Source: Manduca sexta
Lineage: Eukaryota; Arthropoda; Insecta; Lepidoptera; Sphingidae
Direction: 5' to 3'
DNA: 64,000 bases
Assembly (NCBI RefSeq): GCF_014839805.1
Contig: NC_051126.1
Span: forward strand, 11,044,609-11,108,608
A program made the translations under genes and the position numbers. Numbering within the stretch: position 1 is the first letter of the stretch; each line of letters begins with the position of its first letter. Shown in pieces: positions 33,751 to 50,128 of the stretch. The notes below the pieces were generated by a model. It saw only the letters and a list, made by a program, of their open reading frames with translations. It was not told the origin of the DNA and did no database searches.

Positions 33751-36447
33751 CAGCCGGCCTAGCATGCGCACGACGACAAAATTTTGTCGACACTTTTTCT
33801 CGTGATTTTGTCGTTTATCTCTATATGTCTACCGACACTAACATGCGCGCTCATTTTCTCGACTTGTCACGAGAAAAGTAGAGAAAAATTAATGTTTTAT
33901 TAATCTGTGGTATTTTTGTCTACAAACCCTAACATGAGCTAATAATTTTATCGTTTTTTGACACACGTAAACGAGATATTTGTCTTCTTTGATATTGTAC
34001 GAAGAGATAAATCGAGAAAATTATCAATTTAATTTATTCGTTAAAACGCGATGGTGGTATCTTACTATAGTAAAATAATATCGATATACGACAAACGAGA
34101 GGCGTGTAAAGTGAAAAGAAGACATATTATACTTAATTGATTTATGATATCCCTTTGCTACAAAACGAATGGCATTGTATATTAAAGAAAAGTTTGCTCC
34201 CGACTTGGAGTCTCAAGCCAAAGGCATAGCCGTCCGTTTAAAGGTAATTGAATATATTTATTACATACTTAATTACATAAGTAGCTGAGTTTAATATCAA
34301 TTGAAGTATTTTGATTTATAGATACTTAATGGAATCATTTTTATTTTTTTTAGGTGAGACTCGTGAATTTTACGTGCAAGGTATGTTAGGGCTCTTAGAT
34401 TGTACCCATATAAAAATATTACCTCCTAATGAGCCACAAAGTGCACAATATCAAAAATGAGGAAGGATGCCTGCGACACCAAGGTTCAACTGGTAATGTA
34501 CTATTAATTAATTATTAGAGTTAATAGAAATAAAAAAATGAATGTACTTTGAGAAATATCTTCACAATTAATACATAGCGTGTTACCTTTCATAAAAATG
34601 AAATTAGTGTGCCAACTAATGAGGTAATAAGAGCTATTTAATCAGATTAATTGCAGTTTTAATTTTGTTTATTTTAATACTACAAATACAAATGAGTAAC
34701 TTGTTTTACCATTATGTTTTGCAAAACTAGTACCTATATGTTACCAAAAAATGTCACATTATGGATTCAAACAACAAAACTCTTAATGTGAATGCCAGGT
34801 ATCGGAGAAGATACTATTACTATGCAACTTAACAATATAAACAAATAATATCTTGCTTTATTTCTTTATTAAAAACTTCATTTACACTGATTGTATACTG
34901 ATGGACTTAACAATAATGGATATATGGTTATACACTGTTTCAAATTGTTGTTTGACTATATTATTTTACCACTGGTACAACTTCACATTATATTACTATT
35001 GTTAAGTAACTGTAGGTAATGCAGTATTTTATGTTACAGTGTTCCAATGGAGGAAACTATTATAAATGACCATGATGTGTGAGAAGAACCTCTACAATTA
35101 TCAGTACCTGCAAGTGTCTCTCAAGCAGGATGACCTCAATTGTAATAAATAGATATTTTCCTATGTAAATAATGTATATTTTATTATATTCACATTTTAA
35201 ATATCAAGATAGTTTTCATTATTACAACAAAATCTTTTTAACTTAACACAAATTTAGGCAACAATAGAATATTTTATAATAACTTGTTATACAACAAATT
35301 TCCTACAATTACTGTAATGAAATACTATGAACACTTACAAGAAACAGAAATTGCACTCTCAAGTAATTGCTGCAGTTTACTTATATTATTAATTTCCTAA
35401 ACCAACAGAACAGAACCAAATTTCCTAACATACAGATGTTTTATCTAGTGTATAAATAAAGATACCTAACGAAATATATATACATGATATTAAGTATTTA
35501 AAAAATGTAGTTTTTCTTAAAAAAAACTGGTTATAAAAATACATATTTTCATTAAAGTATTAAGTTCAAACCGAGCAACTAAAAAACTTTTTGGGAGTAG
35601 TATTTGGTAAGCTCTTCAACATGGTGTTGACTGCTGGGCTGGGGACATTCCAATTAATGTAGAGGGACTTGATTCACGGAACTAAAACAAAAAGAAAATA
35701 TATACTTACTTCATATTTTAATAAACACTAATACTAAAAAACATCAATTACCATCGAATAAGAACAAACTTGAGCTTTGTGGCTGCAAAGTTCAACTTAC
35801 AACATTGGTGTTTTGCTAATAAGGTTATTGTTTCACTATACTTACATCAATTGGGTATTTTGTGAGGCCCAAAGCCACAGTCATCTCCTTCCCGATTGCA
35901 CTACTGATTCCATTAGGCATTATGGTACATCGTTCTCACGGCGGGGCGTAGTCACCCGAGGTAAAAGTCCGGCTTGGGCACCATATACTCGTACAAATAA
36001 TTGTCTTATTAGATTTTATTTGATTTGTGTCTTGTTACTTCGTACTCCAAAATAGGGCGGAGCTGTTATTTTGTGTTAGAATCCTTATTATATTGTACAA
36101 TATTATTATTAATTTTGAATTTGTTTACTTATTTACGTTTTTATTTACATTATGCTCTTTGTTATGACATAAACTGTCACATAAAACGTCAAAAGAACCT
36201 AATTGGATCATAGATCTATAAAAATTGAATGAACTAAAACCATTGTAGCTATATTAGAAAATAAAATGTTTAGAATATATATTTCAATGGGCAACATCGG
36301 TTTGTCTTCACGAGTAAACTTATGTCTTCAACGAGGAATTTGTCGATCGTGGTGCGCATGTTAGAGAAAACGAGATATTAATCGACATCGACAATTTGTC
36401 TACTCTCGTTATCGAGATATCTCGTGATGCGCATGCTAGGCCGGCTG
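33751..36447. mobile_element. Decayed PIF/Harbinger-like DNA transposon
   Basis: Perfect 20-bp terminal inverted repeats CAGCCGGCCTAGCATGCGCA lie at 33751-33770 and 36428-36447. The core 'taacatgcgc' recurs in opposite orientations just inside both ends (about 33839 and 36354), with many 'tttgtcg'/'ctcgt' motifs, as expected for transposase-binding subterminal repeats. Plus-strand remnants include LGLLDCTHIKILPPNEP (near 34388-34440), which resembles the HARBI1 nuclease D-C-T-H block, and LNVNARY (near 34780). A stop follows in the first and the frames are short, so this copy is dead. Harbinger elements usually duplicate 3 bp; here the flanks share only TC, or GTCC if the ends are set one base in. 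Confidence 0.7.
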
Positions 36448-36593
36448 TCCTCCGGTATTGCTTCAATCTATGGTTTTTATTATGAAACTAATTGTATTGG
36501 ATGGTAATTGGATTTAAAATGTAAGGATTAGCAAACTGTAATAATGAATATTTTCTTCAGTCAATATGTCAGCTATTGTAAGGGAGTAGGGCT

Positions 36594-36800
36594 TAGTCCA
36601 CCACGCTGGCCTAGTGCGGATTAGTAGACTAGAAAACTTCTCAGATATAAAGGTTTCCTCGCGATGTTTTCCTTAAAGTTTTGTTTCTGTTAAAGCAATC
36701 GATAATTTAAAAAGAATAAACACAATTTTTTTAAATTTCGGAGGTGTGTGCCCTTGGGATATGAACCTGCCGTTTCACAACTAACTAGCTGTTGCGCCGC
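36594..36800 (-). repeat. SINE family A, reverse copy
   Basis: Read in reverse it has the B-box region (caggttcatatcccaagggc) and the body ending at 'ggactaagcc'. It is diverged; the A-box end is poorly preserved near 36790. It lies 150 bp right of the inverted-repeat transposon. Confidence 0.7.
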
Positions 36801-37317
36801 TATCCTAGCCGCATGGGGCGTTTCCGGAAGTATTCAGCTGCGCGAGCAGGCTGGCAGAAGAGAAGATATGTCACGCGGCGACTATTCTATTTTCCTATAT
36901 TAGTGTATTATCTATGATTCTATTATTCTTTTTGGTAGGACGTTGTCAAGAAATGTCTAAAATTGTATTCTGTAATTATTTTTCTATTAAGTATGTTTAT
37001 TGTAAAAAGAGCGATTTAACATAGGCTATCGACACTCTCAGTCTAAGTGCATGTGGATAATTCTATATTTTTATAGGCCATATGTCATATAGATTGGCAA
37101 TGAAGCAGGACTTCTTATATTATTCCTTTTAAAAATATAATCCCTACTTATTTATATAAAACGATTTCATTATAAATTATATTACATACGATACATACCT
37201 ATAATTTATAATCAAATTGTTTTATATAAATTCGTAAGAATTTTATATCAGAGACGAAATGATAAATAAAAATCCATATAGATTTTAGTTTTTTTTAATT
37301 CCTTATAAACTAGATGT

Positions 37318-39742
37318 TCATTTCTTGGCCTTGGCTTCTCTTACAGCCTTCCTCTCGGCAGCCCGCGCCAGCTGCTTAGCTGGCTTCAGATTACCTTTCT
37401 TGGAGAACCTCTGGTTCCTCAAGAATTTGGGGTCCATCTGTAAATTTGATGAAAATATGTTAGCTAATCAAATCATTGAATGAAATTTACTACTGTTGTA
37501 GACTTTATGATTTACAAAGTACATACTAGTGATGTTCTGGATATAAGTATCCGTGGATATCACAGGGAAAAGAAAGCTCCGTATCCATTACTTTTTCTGC
37601 AGATGTTTAATAGATCTTTTACCTTATTCATTGAAATTAAACTAATTTTCGGATTCTATCGCGGTGCTAGTATTTTATTTTCTCCCGACGTTTCGAAGAC
37701 TTTGCAGCCTTCATGGTCACGGGGGGGACTGAGGTGTTGTTCATCCGTAAAGTCAAAGTTACAATATCTACCTACATTTTACAATTATACAACTTTTTTA
37801 AATTTTTTAAATTTTAGCTGTTGGTGGTCCGATCTACGCAGAATGAGCTCACAGTGTCTTGAAGTCTGGCAGCCGGTCTTTTGGGTTCTGATTTAAATTT
37901 AAATTAGTTTAATTTCAATGTCTAACATTCGCGTAAACATAAGAAATCATTACCTTATTCATTTTCAATACATACAAGCCACCCACACCAAAATTCATAT
38001 TTGGATTGGTATCCAACGAAATACTTTGTTAAACATCCAGCACATCACTAGTACATACACCTGCAAGCTTTTAGTCTCTGAAAGAGTCGGCAGAGATACT
38101 GGTGTACCCACTTTAAGCCGTGATTATTCTGTCCCATGATGTGATAGGAGGCAAGCCTATCGCCATATTCGACATGAATTGCCGAATATGACGAAGTAAA
38201 ATATCTCAATAACACCACCTGACCCGGGTTCGAACCCAAGACCTCAGCACTGCAGTCAAACCGTAGTACAACTACTCCACTGAAGCAGTCTGTTTGTATG
38301 TTATGTTTTTTTTATTAAATAGTGTGTTTTGATAAATGCATAAGTACTTCTGACTTTGATCCTAGTCATGTTTCTATAATATGTGAGAAAAATATACAGC
38401 CAGTCACAAGCCAAAGCCTACATAATTTCATAGAGAACTGAGAGATCACAAAATTATTTATTTAGTAGAGGAACAACAAATTGTGGTGATAAAAGCAACT
38501 GAAAAAAAAAAACTATTTCCAATCCATTGTTTAGTTGCAAGTTATCAACAACTGTATTATAATGGTAAGCCCTACACACCTTTAAAAAGTACCAATCTTG
38601 CTTTACGGTATTCCAATATAGGTCTGTCAGTATAAACTGGATCACATTATGCAGTATCGACTTTACTTAGTTTTTATGACTAACAGTTTGCCAACATCAA
38701 CTCTCCCCTGGAGAATCAAATTCTGGACAAATACCAATGCAAATCCAGGGCAAAATGTGTAAAAAAATTCTACAAGCATTGTCCAATCTGAGAATTGAAC
38801 CCAAGACTTCCCAAGTCCACAACCCCACTTTACAGGTGTGATTCCTGAAAGCCCGGTCTAAACACAATGGTGAGGCCATTCCTTCCCGCATAAACAAACT
38901 AGACTTGTTTTAAGATACTATCCACAAAAAAATCAGTCTTATTAAGATTTGAAAACATCTAAAACTTTCACCTATAGTAGATGAGGCATGGTCTTTCCTA
39001 ATGGAAAGCTTTTGCAAACAATGCCACATTGCTACTACTTATGCATGGCAGAGGATGGGCTAAGTGTTACAGTATTCTATTGATCATTGCCAGCAATATT
39101 TTACTATAAGCAGCCATTATGTCATTCTATGCCATATATCCCATACAAGTATGTGTAAAAACAAAACTAATTATTAATAACTTAAACTAATTATATTTCA
39201 GTCAAATTTTATTGGTAATAATAGATGTGCACAGAATAACAATTTATTTGAATATAATTAGGGCTACAGGCCAGAATTATTTCAGTAAAGGATGACTTCT
39301 AATGACTCAATACAATGATATGTTTACAAAACCACAAAGAGGAAAATATATATTCTGAGTAATTGTAATTATTATCATTGCAATGTCTGTTTATGGAATT
39401 TTGCCACAATCACTGTTTTCTATGTATTATTCGCAAGAAGAAAAAATCAACTTACCCCAAGAGTAGACTCGTGCCTGACCTTCGTAGGCTTTTTGATACC
39501 ATTTCTGTGAGCCTTGCGGTCTGAAAAAATATACACTTCACTGTTTACTTGTCACAAACGAAATCTTGTCATGGAATGTAAACAAATCTTAGTAACCACA
39601 TTTTTTAAATAAATCCTTTTATAATTTGCCTGCAGTTAACAAATATACCCTACAAATACTAAGAGAATAAAAATATGGTTAAGTATAAATTACTTATTTA
39701 CTCACTTTGGTTATGATTTGTGTGGTTCTTTGACTTTGCCAT
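37318..39742 (-). CDS. RpL29: 60S ribosomal protein L29 (eL29)
   Basis: eL29 is a small basic protein of the large ribosomal subunit. Three coding exons, 39706-39742, 39456-39520 and 37318-37437, join to 222 nt (73 residues). The N-terminus MAKSKNHTNHNQNRKAHRNG and the blocks KKPTKVRHESTLGMDPKFL, RNQRFSKKGNLKPAK and EAKAKK are diagnostic. An acceptor (ttacag) about 20 bases upstream of the ATG, and a pyrimidine-rich exon near 39884-39913, show a spliced 5' leader with a terminal oligopyrimidine start. Intron 2 (38-39 kb) holds at least one SINE. A variant poly(A) signal ATTAAA may lie about 20 bases past the stop (37294-37299). SRP68 starts 923 bp away in the opposite direction. Confidence 0.97.
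37640..37770. repeat. Dispersed repeat-like block in RpL29 intron
   Basis: The phrase 'ttattttctcccgacgtttc' followed by 'gactttgcagccttcatggt' and 'cacggggggg' is of a kind often repeated in lepidopteran genomes. Only one copy is in this window, so the assignment rests on memory of the family. Confidence 0.35.
38060..38288 (-). repeat. tRNA-headed SINE in RpL29 intron 2
   Basis: On the minus strand the head reads 'gcttcagtggagtagttgta' and 'cttgggttcgaacccgggt' (B box). The body with 'gcgataggcttgcctcc' matches 20757-20981. Confidence 0.72.
38690..38880 (-). repeat. Diverged tRNA-headed SINE fragment
   Basis: 'gtggggttgtggacttggga' and 'cttgggttcaattctcagat' on the minus strand look like a degraded A-box/B-box head, followed by a body without close matches here. 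It lies in RpL29 intron 2. Confidence 0.4.
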
Positions 39743-40665
39743 TTTGTAATAATTTTATCCTGTAATGAAAAATATATATTTATTAAGATGAAAAACCACA
39801 GTAACAACACAGGGCGATGTAATGAATTATTGATAATCTCTGGATTTCACGGATATTTTTCGAAATAAAGTCCCGACACTAACCTCAAGTCGGCAGAGGG
39901 AAAGAGAGAAAAGGACAGTTTTGTTGACAGTTGACGCAGGCAGATTGACAATGACAGTTGTTGACATTTCAAGATCAATATTAAGGTAGCCTCAGACTAG
40001 CAAATTGCTAAAAAGCTTTGATCGATAAAATGGATATACCTATCTATTGTAAATCCTTATTATTTTAAAACGAATTAAATAACTGAAAAAATAATATAAT
40101 TAAAAAATATATAATCCATAAAGAAGTTATACTATTCAATTTGTAATAAATAAATAAGAAGGGTAGTTTGTTTGTCTAAAGGTAGCTTTACAAATTATGA
40201 ATACGCCTATCGTATATCAACATAGTCGTAGATAATAATATAAATTTTATTCGAGATGTAACCTTATTCTATAGTTATGAAATATAATACTCTCAGTAAA
40301 ATTATACAAAATAAAGACGGGAAACTCCTGCGAGAATCCTAACGCTTTCGTAAGTTTCGTCTGTATAGACTAGAGTTCCTTTACAATAAGTAAAAAAATA
40401 AAACGAAATCTTTGATGTACAGCTGATGACGTTTCACTGCATATGACAGGTCTCTATGTGTAGTTTATATTTTAAGCATGATTTTATGGTATTCTTTTTT
40501 ATTTGTAGTGAGTGTAAGGGAGACATTCAGTTTACATACCTTTTTCGTTGATCTGTGCTGGAACACTTTAGTAAAATCGTGTCGTGGATCCACAATTTTA
40601 GTGTACTTGTGGAATATAATCAATAAAATTGTAAATAAAAATTAATTAGTTCATCTTTCATCATT
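39743..40665. promoter_or_regulatory. Divergent RpL29/SRP68 intergenic promoter region
   Basis: Two housekeeping genes start 923 bp apart in opposite directions. On the RpL29 side TGACA occurs four times within 42 bp (39925, 39946, 39952, 39962) directly behind the inferred start site. On the SRP68 side TGACA occurs at 40444 and a CRE-like TGATGACG at about 40425. Which of these motifs act is not known. Confidence 0.5.
39884..39913 (-). other. RpL29 5' untranslated exon with 5'TOP start
   Basis: On the minus strand CCTTTTCTCTCTTTCCCTCT is followed by GCCGACTTGAG and a donor GTTAGTG. A transcription start at C followed by a long pyrimidine run is the terminal oligopyrimidine signature of ribosomal protein mRNAs, which places them under growth-dependent translational control. 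The exact start base is inferred. Confidence 0.65.
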
Positions 40666-43600
40666 ATGGTGGTTCTGGAGGGTGACGCCGGTGATGCGAA
40701 AACAGCACCTACTGAAGAAATTGAAAAGGATGGCGTTAAATCTCCAAAGCTCCTGACGTTAGAAAGTATCCTTACAAAATTGGTTCTAAAATACCTATAA
40801 ATGAAAATATATTCCAATTCGTAGAATCATTTTATTATTAATATATTTCTAATGTAGTATATATGCAACGCTTAAAAATATGTTTTCAAGTCACACATTA
40901 GCCCCTGTCATGCCTTACTTCACAGACTTTTTAATCCAAAAGCATGAATACAATGTATGTTAGTATTTAAAGAATTTCGTCTAACATTACTTTAAACTCA
41001 CACATTATATCCCAAAATGTAATAGAACATTTTACCATCAAACCTATCGTTTGATGCAAATACAATTGTGAAAACATATGTTTTTACTAGAAAGTTTGTA
41101 GGATAGGTTAATTATTCCTTAATATTCAGTAGAAGTAACTGTAGTCGATTAGTTATCAATTGCAGTGCAGGCTCCCATTACCTCTTGACGTCACTACTCT
41201 GTGAAAACTTTTTTAACAAACAAAAAGTTAAAATAGGGATTTTCTTTATTTTTTTTGCTCCTGCCCAGGTTCTCATATTGGCTATAACTGCCACTGGTCA
41301 CATTACAGACACTGCTACGCCACTAGTCATGTTGCTGATATTAATATTGATTTATAGATTATGCTGATTGATTTCCATAAAACAATTAACACTTTGACTG
41401 GCTCCCATAATAGTTGTGTTTTTATGGGGTCAATGCATGTGTGACACATGCAACATATTATCCGAAGACTGTCTTACTCATTTATGTTGCATCGCCAAAC
41501 ACCAGTGTAGTGTAGTTGAGTATAGCTGGTCTTATACCAAGGATATTTACTAGATGCGTCCATTTTGCATAACCTGGAGCTCTATTTCATTGGCGTTCAT
41601 GTCAGCCAAGAATAACACCATATTATGTTTTACTGTAATTCTGTTATACTTTGTACATATGCAGTATATAGTCCTATATGTATGCCAGTGATGTCCCATG
41701 TCATTGGGGTTTTACTGTCATAAGCAACAGGTGTCTGCAGTCTACATTGTTGGAATTGCTATCTTTATCAAGTTTGTGATAGGTTTTTTATTTGATACTT
41801 ACAAGAAAGTTATTTTGTGAAATTATAAATGATGACAACCTAATCATTTCATATTGTTAAGACTGTGGCATACAACTATACTAACAATAATGCATAATTA
41901 TTTTTTGTGAAATGATTCCTTGACCAGCTGTTTAGTATTCCGTATAACGAAGGACAGTCAGCAACAGCATGGCCTGCGACACGCGGACTATCAACGGTAC
42001 CGCGGCTACTGCTCGCGCCGCCTCCGGAGGCTGCGCAAAGTGCTCAAGATCCCGCAGGTTTGTTAATTATTTTTAAGATTGCATATAAGGTCATTTTGAC
42101 ATTGCTATATGAAATCACACACTTCTTAATAACATTTTGCAATAAGTTACTCATACCATAGACGTAAAATAAAAAAGTGTAATTTTCGAACAAAATAAAA
42201 ATAAATAAAAAATTACTTTAATTTTACATGCCTTAATTCGAATACTATTACTTTGAGAAAATTCGTGAGGGCGACAACATCACACTTACAGTCATTACAC
42301 TCACTCACATGCTGTATAAAAAAACATCAAAAAACTAAAACTGGTATTTTGTCGTTAATATTCTTTATTCTTGGATGATTTTCATTGCAGTGTTAGTAAA
42401 GGTAAAGATGTGTAATTTGTTACATTTTGTCATGTAATGTCAAAATGACCCTTTATATCATAAACAATTTATGATAAACTATATTATTTTTACATGGAGA
42501 ATAATATTAAATTGTTTTGTTGTTTTTATTATATCAAGAATAAACATATACCACAATATAGTATAGGGTGATGTGTAAATATAATTAGCAATAGAAGCCA
42601 ATGCGACCATTTTATTACATAGAATAATATGTGCCTTGAGTTACTTGTACATAATATTTTTGAATTCCCAGGGTGACAGAAGGCATTATCGTCGTCGTGA
42701 CGTCACAACGACCCATCTAACAGGAACCAATGCGGAGAACCGCCTGCTTTATATACCGCTCCTGCAAGCGGAGAGAGCATGGGCGCACGCCATGCAGCTG
42801 CGCCAGGAAGCGAACACCGAACCCAGGAAGAAATTCCATCTTGTATCGCGTTTGAAGAAAGCTTACTCTCACGCACAAATGCTGTTGCAACTCTGTGAGG
42901 TGAGGACAAATAAATAACTAATAGTGAATCTTATGTTATTCGTTATAACGTAAAGCTAATTGAGATTTCTTGATAAGTTCATTTTTTATTGCTTACATTG
43001 GCGGGTTGAGTGGTAAGAGGCACTTATGGATATTAGCAATGCTAAGGGCACAATTACATAAATATATTACCTAGAGGTGTGTGATTGCCATGGTTCACAT
43101 ACAAATAGTAGTATTACATGACACGTAATAAACTACTTGTAGAAATAAAACACACACCTGTGAAACATTGTCACGTGTGCCGCGATAATTTGATGAAATT
43201 CTAACAGTGCTTTAAAGAAATGTAAATTTTTGCTAACAATTTATACGGCAAAAATAATGAGATATATTTCATACGAGTAGCGAGAAAGGAACGATCCACG
43301 ACGTCAGTAGTGGTTGCGCACGCGTGTATGTGTGTGTGTTGCAGAGCGGCGCGTGCGACGCTCGCACGCAGCTGGAGGCGGGCGCGTACGCGGCGTGGCT
43401 CGGCGGCGCGCTGCTGCTCGAGCTGGCGCAGTGGCGCGCCGCCGCCGACAGCCTGCAGCGCGCCCGCCTCGTGCTCGACAACCTGTGCCACGCGCTGCCT
43501 GACGACGAGCGACAGGTCTACAAGCAGAAGGTAACCAAACTAATAACGTACTATTGGAACTCAACATTGTATACGGATATAAATATTATAACGAATGCAA

Positions 43601-45136
43601 GTCGTCATAATTCTGGTAACAATTGAATGCCGAAATGTCTAAAGTTTGGCAACACTACATTATATTGAACTAAATTACATATCTCACTTTAAAAGCTATT
43701 TTATAATATATAACTATTTGTATACCCTATAGAAATAAAACTCCATGAAATATACATATTTCATATGCAATTTAAATATTTCTATGTAATATAGCTAGAA
43801 GAGTTGAAGCCGAGTCTCCGTTACTGCGCTTACAACATCGGCGACGAGTCCGCGGCCGGAGACCTGGTCGCCATGCGCGGACAGGGACTCATCGAGAACT
43901 TGGACTCGCTTATGGCACAGGCTAAGTACGTGCTATATATTTTTTATGTAATATGCGACTGCGACTAGTCTATGTTAGTTGGTTATTTTACCAGTACTAC
44001 TTAAAATAATGTTATTATATATAAACTAAAATAAACCTTAGTGGTTATATTTTAAATTGCTTTTTTGCACTTTGACTCTCTCTCTTATTATTCACATTTA
44101 TTTTTGCAGGGAATCGCGTTCGGGAGTAATGCATGAAGTAGAATGGCGCGGACGTCGCGTTACCGTCAGACCAGAGAAGGTTCGTCTGTTCCTCATCGCG
44201 CTGCAGGACTTGGACAAGTCTGTGGCCAACGCGGAGACTATTCAGGCCAAAATCGACATCTTAGAGAACATCCTCATGGACTGCAAGGATGCCATATCGG
44301 CAATCAAAGACGAGATCAAGAACGATCCCAAGTTAAAAACTGCGTCTGAGAGTCAAATGTCCAGCATCAATTACTTGCTGTCATACTTGATGTACTTGCG
44401 CCTGGTGCGTACTGTGGAGAGGAACAACTTGCTGGTGCAACAAGCGGAGGAGGCGCGCGCGAACAACACGCCCATTGATGGCAAGAAGGTGCGGCCTCAC
44501 GACCTCACGCGCCTCTACGAGATCATTCTGCAGAACTTCACCGAGCTGCAGCAGCTGCCCGGCTTCGAGAACGATGCGGCTTATCAGAATGAGATCGAGA
44601 TTCAGATGAAGGCGTACCGCGCGTTCAGATGCTACTACATCGCTCAGGTACTGACCGGCTTGAGGCGCTTCAGGGAGGCCCTAGCGATGCTAGAAAGGTG
44701 CAGCCTCTACACCGCCGACTCGCTTAACATCAAGCTTGATGATATCCGACTTGTGGACAAACTGAAGACCCTGAAGCAGAATATAGAGAGCTGCAAGTTT
44801 GAAGTCCACGCCGATTCTGTTTTGGAGGATGATGAGGACGACGAAGAGAGTAAGTACTCCAGCGGTAAAGCGTACAAAGACAAGAAGCCTCTTGTGGACC
44901 GTCTCGACGAGTACCGCGAGGACACTCAGGTGCTCACCAAGAACCCTAATATATACAAAATACCTCCCCCAATGGAGGCCATTCCTTGCAAACCATTGTT
45001 CTTCGACTTGGCGTGTAATTTCGTCGAGTTTCCGAACCTGGACGACAAGACTGGTGCCGCTGACAATAAGAAGCAAGGCGCTGGTATCACCGGCCTCGTC
45101 AAAGGCTTCCTTGGTTGGGGCAAGAGTGATAAATAG
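40666..45136 (+). CDS. Srp68: Signal recognition particle subunit SRP68
   Basis: SRP68 binds SRP RNA and pairs with SRP72 in the particle that delivers ribosomes making secretory proteins to the ER. Six exons, 40666-40765, 41936-42057, 42672-42899, 43345-43530, 43795-43925 and 44110-45136, join in phase to 1794 nt (597 residues; the human protein is about 627). Conserved blocks include DSQQQHGLRHADYQRYRGYC and RRLRRLRK (RNA-binding domain), ERAWAHAMQLRQEANTEPRK, RYCAYNIGDES, MHEVEWRGR, RLYEIILQNFTEL and, near the end, PIPCKPLFFDLA-like AIPCKPLFFDLA, part of the SRP72-contact region. A stretch of acidic residues (EDDEDDEES) precedes it. The last exon carries over half the protein. The exon at 43345-43530 is very GC-rich and Ala-rich. 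The poly(A) signal AATAAA is at 45177-45182. Confidence 0.97.
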
Positions 45137-45176
45137 TATCATTTTGTTCATTGGTTGGAAATTGCTTAGGGTTCGC

Positions 45177-45182
45177 AATAAA
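45177..45182 (+). terminator. SRP68 poly(A) signal
   Basis: AATAAA lies 41 bases after the SRP68 stop codon in a 419-bp interval shared with the convergent GH1 gene. Minus-strand AATAAA hexamers also occur in this interval near 45207 and 45373 and could serve the GH1 gene, so the two transcripts may overlap at their 3' ends. Confidence 0.6.
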
Positions 45183-45555
45183 AGTTTTGGATTTTATGAT
45201 ATCAATTTTATTTAATTTACATTATATACACTAATAAAACAGTTTGTACAACTTAGGGCTAATTATTCAATCAGATATTTTTTCATAGGACAAAGTACAA
45301 ACAAATTAAAAATGACATTTGTATACATATGAAGTCGTTTTGTCTCACTTTCATAGTAAGTCAAGCTATAGTTTATTGGATAAATTTTGATGATTTTGAT
45401 TTGTTTTGATTGATTTTAATTTATTTGAATTTGATTTTAGAAAAAATAGCCCTTAGTATAATATTAAAAAGGAACCCTGTGGTGATGATCGCTCATAAAG
45501 AAGTCTTTGTACAGCTGAGGTCAAATCGTCACTCGTCTGTTATTGCAATAAAGTC

Positions 45556-49119
<3,564 letters not shown>

Positions 49120-50120
49120 TTTATATAGTTGCCACCACCAACGCTATGACTTGACTGTTTCCACAGTGTTAAAGCCATTTTTGAAGAGATGGTGTTTGTG
49201 CCCACTTATAAGTGTCAAGATATATCGTGATATTGATATGAACAGCTGATAAAATAATCTATGCCGTACTAACCCATTAAAAAGTAATATACTTAAGTAC
49301 ATATTTTTTATGTAGATTACACTTCTAATTGCTTTAACTGAAACTAAAAATTTCTTTGCAACGTCGGTGTGCAAAAGGCGTTATTAATATTATACAGCCT
49401 TCAAAAACCACTAAAAACCTAAAAATATTTTAACATTACTTATATAAAATAAAAAAAATATACTGGTTACCATGTATGTAAAAAGTAGACTCAACCAACC
49501 AACGTAAAACATAATTAAATACGACACAAGAAAGCTAAATTCGCAATTTTGTTTACTTGGACGGCGTAATTTTTCTAGTTATTTAATTTTAAAACCAAAC
49601 TAGTGCAGCGATTTTGATAAAACATCTATGGGACCAATATGGAAGTATATTCATTCGAACAAAAAAATAATTATCTAAATCGGTTCATAAATGACCGAGT
49701 TCTGAGGTAATAAACACAAAAAAATACACGTCGAATTGACAACTTCCTCCTTTTTTGAAGTCGGTTAGAAATTAATAAATACGTAAAATTTTTATTACTT
49801 TTTTAAACATTACCTCGGTCATTGAGCTAGCGTGGTGGTCCGAGACCAGTAATATTTAAATGATTCAATATATCATTGATAATACATCTTTGCCTGCGGC
49901 AGCATAAACAAGACGCGTTTGAGTCCCATTATCTAAATCCATCAAAATGTTGTGTGGAAGCAATCGCTGATCGCGATAAGACCGCTAATTCTACTTTCGT
50001 TCTGTTCATATTTTCTATTGTTTATTTAAATTACTATTAGACTTTATGTACACACATGTTCACGTCTTTAGCCCATTACTGTGTTTATGCAATTGAAGGT
50101 CAAACTACATTCTGATAAAA
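49120..50120. other. GH1 upstream region with dispersed repeat
   Basis: TATATAAA ends two bases before the GH1 ATG, too close to act as its TATA box, so a further upstream start or untranslated exon is likely. Bases 49560-49775 look like a dispersed repeat ending 'cctccttttttgaagtcggt', an end also seen near 19018-19040. No gene was seen. Confidence 0.45.
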
Positions 50121-50128
50121 TCTAGACT

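Noticed and set aside
44690..45178. A 162-codon minus-strand frame opposite the SRP68 last exon
   Set aside because: It is antisense to conserved SRP68 coding sequence and has no motif of its own.
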